This document shows positions 13,566 through 16,660 of a stretch of DNA of 16,660 nt, piece by piece; the first letter of the stretch is position 1, and the number at the start of each line of letters is the position of its first letter. The DNA lies in the NCBI GenBank assembly GCA_021813595.1, contig JAKAKF010000012.1, forward strand, positions 1 to 16,660, read 5' to 3'. Origin of the DNA: a bacterium. Its GTDB lineage: Bacteria > SZUA-79 > Acidulodesulfobacterales > Acidulodesulfobacteraceae. Position numbers and translations under genes: made by a program. The notes under the pieces were generated by a model that was given only the letters and a program-made list of their open reading frames with translations, did not search any database and was not told where the DNA came from.

Positions 13566-14396
13566 ATGAAAATTATTACCGAAATAGCCGAGATGAAAGA
13601 ATTCTCCCGCAATTTGAAAAAGTCCGAAAAAAAAATTTCTTTCGTGCCGACAATGGGTAAACTTCACGCAGGTCACGTAAAGCTCATAGAATCGGCTAAA
13701 CGTTACGGGGAAACCATAGTTTCTATATTTGTAAACCCCTTACAGTTTGGTCGGGGCGAAGATTTCGATAAATATCCGAGAGATATCGAAAACGATGAAA
13801 AAATCTTATCCGGATTAGACGTCTCCGTTCTTTTTTATCCTGAATCCGATATAGTTAAAAATACCGATACTTTTATTGTCAATCCCGAATATTCAAAAAA
13901 ATTAGAAGGGCTTTTCAGACCTTCGCATTTTCAAGGCGTGCTTACGATAGTCATGAAACTTTTCTGTATAATCGAACCCGATTTTGCTTTTTTCGGCTTA
14001 AAAGATTATCAGCAGTATGTTTTAGTAAAAAAAATGGCGGAAGATTTTTTTCTAAATATAAAAATTATTCCGGTGGAAACGGTAAGGGAAGAATCCGGCA
14101 TCGCAATGAGTTCTAGAAATACATATTTAGACGTTGCGGGAAAAGAGGCGGCAAGCGCCTTTTATAAAATATTGTCGTCGACAGCCGATTTATTTAAACA
14201 AGGAGAGAAATCGCCGCAAAAATTAACGGGATTTGCCGTAAAAGAGTTGATAAAAAACGGATTTAAAGTTGATTACGTCGAAATAACGGACCCAGCCCTT
14301 AATAGAAAATATCAAAATGCAGAGAATGGCGATATTCTTCTTGCCGCAATCAGATGCAAAGGGGTCAGGCTTATAGACAATGTATTTCTAAGTTGA
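13566..14396 (+). CDS. panC: pantoate-beta-alanine ligase (pantothenate synthetase)
   Basis: PanC joins pantoate to beta-alanine with ATP, via pantoyl adenylate, to give pantothenate in the cytoplasm. The 276-residue protein has the cytidylyltransferase-type signature PTMGKLHAGH (28-37) with H34 and H37, FVNPLQF (55-61) for pantoate, RPSHFQGV (118-125), FGLKDYQQ (143-150) and the ATP-binding MSSRN (181-185). The C-terminal domain (from about 190) is complete. AAAGGAAG precedes the ATG by a few bases. It uses the product of PanD encoded upstream; PanB and PanE are not in the window. Its 96-nt upstream gap carries dyad and -10-like repeats, so it probably has its own promoter. Confidence 0.96.
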   Translation: MKIITEIAEMKEFSRNLKKSEKKISFVPTMGKLHAGHVKLIESAKRYGETIVSIFVNPLQFGRGEDFDKYPRDIENDEKILSGLDVSVLFYPESDIVKNTDTFIVNPEYSKKLEGLFRPSHFQGVLTIVMKLFCIIEPDFAFFGLKDYQQYVLVKKMAEDFFLNIKIIPVETVREESGIAMSSRNTYLDVAGKEAASAFYKILSSTADLFKQGEKSPQKLTGFAVKELIKNGFKVDYVEITDPALNRKYQNAENGDILLAAIRCKGVRLIDNVFLS

Positions 14397-14413
14397 AAAA
14401 TGAAATTTATATG

Positions 14414-14441
14414 ATATTATTATTTATATATTATTATTTAT
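14414..14441 (+). repeat. two tandem copies of a 14-bp AT unit
   Basis: The 14-bp unit ATATTATTATTTAT occurs twice in succession in the 97-nt gap after panC. It is pure A/T. It may form flexible or melted DNA near the next gene's promoter, but no clear promoter hexamers stand out from the background. Confidence 0.4.
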
Positions 14442-14493
14442 AAATAGCAGAGACAGAATTGAATTCCAAAAATAAAAATCCTAAGAGGCGCAT

Positions 14494-15894
14494 ATGAAAG
14501 AAGATATATTTCTCACCGTTATATTCGACCCTGAAGCTATAGCAAAGACAACTTCTAAAAAAGATAAAGTTATTTATTATAAAAATCCCGATACTAAGCA
14601 GAAAATTAAAATTATAGAAAAATTAGAAAAAAAAGCCGCCGAAGACTGTATAAAATTCAATCAAAGACGATTATCCAGCATATTTAAACCTGTTTTTGAA
14701 GGCAGAATACTGTTTTATAACGACGAATTTAATACTTTGCCGGAATTTAACGACCATGATGAATTTATAGATTTTGCCGGCGATTTTTTTGAACGGTTAA
14801 AAAATCATTACGGTATAGATATTATAGATTATTCCGCGATAACCTTAAGCAGTAAGTCGATACTTAAAGAATACGCGCCGTGCGTATTCGATTTCGAAAT
14901 TTTTAATTACAGTTTTACGACGCATAAAGCCGTAAAAACCGATTTCGTTAAATCATTCAATATTAAAAAACTTAATGAAATAGCCAGACACGTAATAAGC
15001 GAAAAGAAATCTCATTCGTCTGCTAAGCAAAAACGTGCAATGACTAAAAAAGAAGCCGAAGTCAAGCCTAAAACTATAAAAAAGAAATCAAAAATAGATG
15101 TTAAAGGTGAAGTTCAATCCGTAGAAAAAATAAAAGAGCCGAAATTTATCGAAAAAGAGGAAAAATTAAAAAAACAGCCTACTAAGAAATTGGTTCCCGA
15201 ACTTTCAAAAAACCGGATGTCCAGAAAACCGATTTCTAAAAATGCAGTCGAAATTGAAAGCGGTTTAGCCGATATAATTCCCGAAATTTGCGAAGTAGAA
15301 TACGTCGAAAACGAAAAAAACATAGGCGAGCAGATTGGGCTTATTTCTTTAAGCTGGAGCCGTTTAAGCCCTTCGGAAAATATTCCTGTTTTAGAGCAAG
15401 GACAACCTGTTGAAATTTCCGGCGAAAGTTTGGTCAGGATATATTTCCAAAAACCTAACGTCAGGCAGATAGTATGGAGGTTGAGGCAGAAACCGGAAGT
15501 TTCGACCTATAAACCTATGATAAGGGTCTATAAAGACGACGATATGCTATGGTACGAAGTTTTAGACGGATATTACGGCAGCAGATACGTTATTTTTCCC
15601 GAAGACCTTGAGCTTTCGCAGACATGGGCAGAGATCGGGTTTGTGACGGATGACGGAAATTTTATTTTTGTAGCAAGAAGCCCTGTATGGCCGCCGTCAT
15701 GTCTTTATAAAAAACTTCCCAAATTAAAACTTGAAAGAAAAATTAAAGATATGAGCAACAGAATATTTATAGGCGCTACCGAAAGCATCCCCGGCGGTAA
15801 AAATTTGCCGGTTAATATTAATATTACAAGTTCAGGAGCCGGTTTTTCTGCTTCGGGAGAAGGTTTTACCGGATCGGGAAAAGGCGTCAAATAA
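14494..15894 (+). CDS. DUF4912-type protein with basic linker and Gly/Ser tail
   Basis: The 466-residue protein has four parts. An N-terminal region (1-165) of mixed alpha/beta character is one I do not recognise. Next comes a Lys/Glu-rich, probably disordered linker (about 168-250). A DUF4912-like domain (about 282-402) has LSWSRLSPSE, a beta-rich middle (MIRVYKDDDMLWYEVLDGYYGSRYV split across strands) and the family ending WAEIGFVTDDGNFIFVARSP followed by WPPS. A short basic region leads to a tail with three 7-residue repeats: SGAGFSA (447-453), SGEGFTG (454-460) and SGKGVK (461-466). DUF4912 is a domain of unknown role often encoded next to GH57 enzymes, as here (GH57 starts 70 nt on). AGAGG precedes the ATG. 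A carbohydrate-binding or scaffolding role is inference. Confidence 0.7.
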   Translation: MKEDIFLTVIFDPEAIAKTTSKKDKVIYYKNPDTKQKIKIIEKLEKKAAEDCIKFNQRRLSSIFKPVFEGRILFYNDEFNTLPEFNDHDEFIDFAGDFFERLKNHYGIDIIDYSAITLSSKSILKEYAPCVFDFEIFNYSFTTHKAVKTDFVKSFNIKKLNEIARHVISEKKSHSSAKQKRAMTKKEAEVKPKTIKKKSKIDVKGEVQSVEKIKEPKFIEKEEKLKKQPTKKLVPELSKNRMSRKPISKNAVEIESGLADIIPEICEVEYVENEKNIGEQIGLISLSWSRLSPSENIPVLEQGQPVEISGESLVRIYFQKPNVRQIVWRLRQKPEVSTYKPMIRVYKDDDMLWYEVLDGYYGSRYVIFPEDLELSQTWAEIGFVTDDGNFIFVARSPVWPPSCLYKKLPKLKLERKIKDMSNRIFIGATESIPGGKNLPVNINITSSGAGFSASGEGFTGSGKGVK

Positions 15895-15964
15895 AAATAT
15901 TTAAATGTAATGAAAATATGAGATTATTGGTTTGAATCGATAAAAATAAACAGGAGATAATTTT

Positions 15965-16660
15965 ATGTTTGATGCAAATAGAAAAAATATAGGCAAGTGG
16001 CTGCCCGTATTGCATTTTCATCTTCCTTACGTCAGGCATCCGGAAAGCTCAAAATATTTAGAAGAAGAGTGGTATTTTGAAGCCGTTACGGAAACATATC
16101 TGCCCTTACTAGAATGTTTCGACAACCTTGAAAACGACGGCGTGGATTTTAATCTAACTATGTCGTTAACCCCTACGCTTTTAAGCATGATGAACGACGA
16201 CCTGCTTTCGGAGCGGCTCAAAGATTATATAGCCGTGAGGCTTAAAGTTCTCGACGAAGAGGCTTTCAGGACGGAAGGCGACCCCGAATTCCATCCGGTA
16301 ACGCTGTTTTACAGGAAGAGATACAGGGGTTGGTATGAAAAAATTAAAGATAACGGAGGAAAATATCTTATAAACGGCTTCCTGAAGCATTTTCGCAACG
16401 GACATTTAGATATTATAACTTCTTCCGCTACGCATGCTTTTTTAATTTCCATGGTCGGCGAACCAGAAGCTATAGCCGCTCAAATAGAAGTCGGCATAGA
16501 AACGCATAAAAATATACTCGGCGTTACTCCCAATGGTATATGGCTGCCGGAATGCGGTTATACGGAAGGTTTTGACGGTATTCTTAATAAATACGGACTA
16601 TATTATACTTTTTTGGACAGGCACGGCATAGATTTTGCCAAACCTAATCCGGTTAACGGA
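15965..16660 (+). CDS. GH57 1,4-alpha-glucan branching enzyme (N-terminal part)
   Basis: The first 232 codons run off the window edge. Family 57 branching enzymes cut alpha-1,4 glucan chains and rejoin them as alpha-1,6 branches. Visible are the first GH57 motif with H17 and H19 (LHFHLPYVRHPE), the EEWYFEAVTETYLPLL segment, GHLDIITSSATHAFL (146-160), and WLPECGY with the catalytic nucleophile E196. This order and wording match the Thermococcus TK1436-type (DUF1957) branching enzymes rather than GH57 amylases. The acid/base Asp and the C-terminal helical part lie outside. AGGAG is 8 nt before the ATG. It follows the DUF4912 gene by 70 nt, probably as one unit for glycogen-like storage. Confidence 0.9.
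   Translation, partial: MFDANRKNIGKWLPVLHFHLPYVRHPESSKYLEEEWYFEAVTETYLPLLECFDNLENDGVDFNLTMSLTPTLLSMMNDDLLSERLKDYIAVRLKVLDEEAFRTEGDPEFHPVTLFYRKRYRGWYEKIKDNGGKYLINGFLKHFRNGHLDIITSSATHAFLISMVGEPEAIAAQIEVGIETHKNILGVTPNGIWLPECGYTEGFDGILNKYGLYYTFLDRHGIDFAKPNPVNG

Noticed and set aside
1..16660. CRISPR array, tRNA, rRNA, prophage or integron
   Set aside because: No spaced direct repeats of CRISPR size, no cloverleaf or conserved rRNA segments and no phage or integrase proteins were seen in reading both strands.

Overview
The window is an AT-rich, tightly packed bacterial chromosome segment of about 16.7 kb. The organism is Gram-negative: it has a tolQ-tolR-tolA-tolB-cpoB envelope cluster, a lipoprotein with a lipobox, and Sec signal peptides. 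It uses a B12-dependent class II ribonucleotide reductase (NrdJ) and has a hemerythrin/DUF2249 pair. Codon and base use look even throughout. I see no transposase, integrase, phage gene, CRISPR array, tRNA or rRNA. The gene content suggests an anaerobic or microaerophilic proteobacterium-like lineage of the Desulfobacterota/deltaproteobacterial type. That placement is inference from gene content, not from a marker phylogeny.

Layout. Positions 1-100 hold the probable tail of a plus-strand gene and a strong hairpin. Positions 194-1283 (minus) carry a hemerythrin-domain protein and, downstream, a tandem DUF2249 protein; an FNR/DNR-type palindrome lies upstream of the pair. Positions 1284-1611 are non-coding and hold that palindrome, a 10-bp direct repeat and the nrdJ terminator. 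Positions 1612-4062 (minus) are nrdJ, preceded by a sigma70-like promoter and two NrdR-box-like palindromes exactly 31 bp apart. The plus strand from 4257 to 8610 is the Tol cluster, without a pal gene. It runs straight into tsaD (tRNA t6A synthesis) and rsmA (16S rRNA dimethylation). A fresh promoter at the rsmA stop then drives a small secreted TPR protein and a polymerase-beta-type nucleotidyltransferase. Next come panD, an aminohydrolase of the deaminase type and panC, followed by a DUF4912-type protein with a Lys-rich linker and the start of a GH57 alpha-glucan branching enzyme that runs off the end.

How the genes work together. TolQRA form the proton-driven inner-membrane motor, TolB is its periplasmic partner and CpoB its periplasmic coordinator. 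PanD and PanC supply beta-alanine and join it to pantoate for coenzyme A. DUF4912 plus GH57 is a recurrent pairing consistent with glycogen or alpha-glucan metabolism. Hemerythrin plus DUF2249 under an FNR/DNR-like site suggests an oxygen- or NO-responsive unit.

The most interesting signals are regulatory rather than new protein systems: paired NrdR boxes over the nrdJ promoter and ribosome-binding region, an apparently leaderless panD mRNA, the FNR/DNR-like site before the hemerythrin gene, and a dyad plus triplicated -10-like elements before panC. I did not find convincing evidence of an entirely new multi-gene system.
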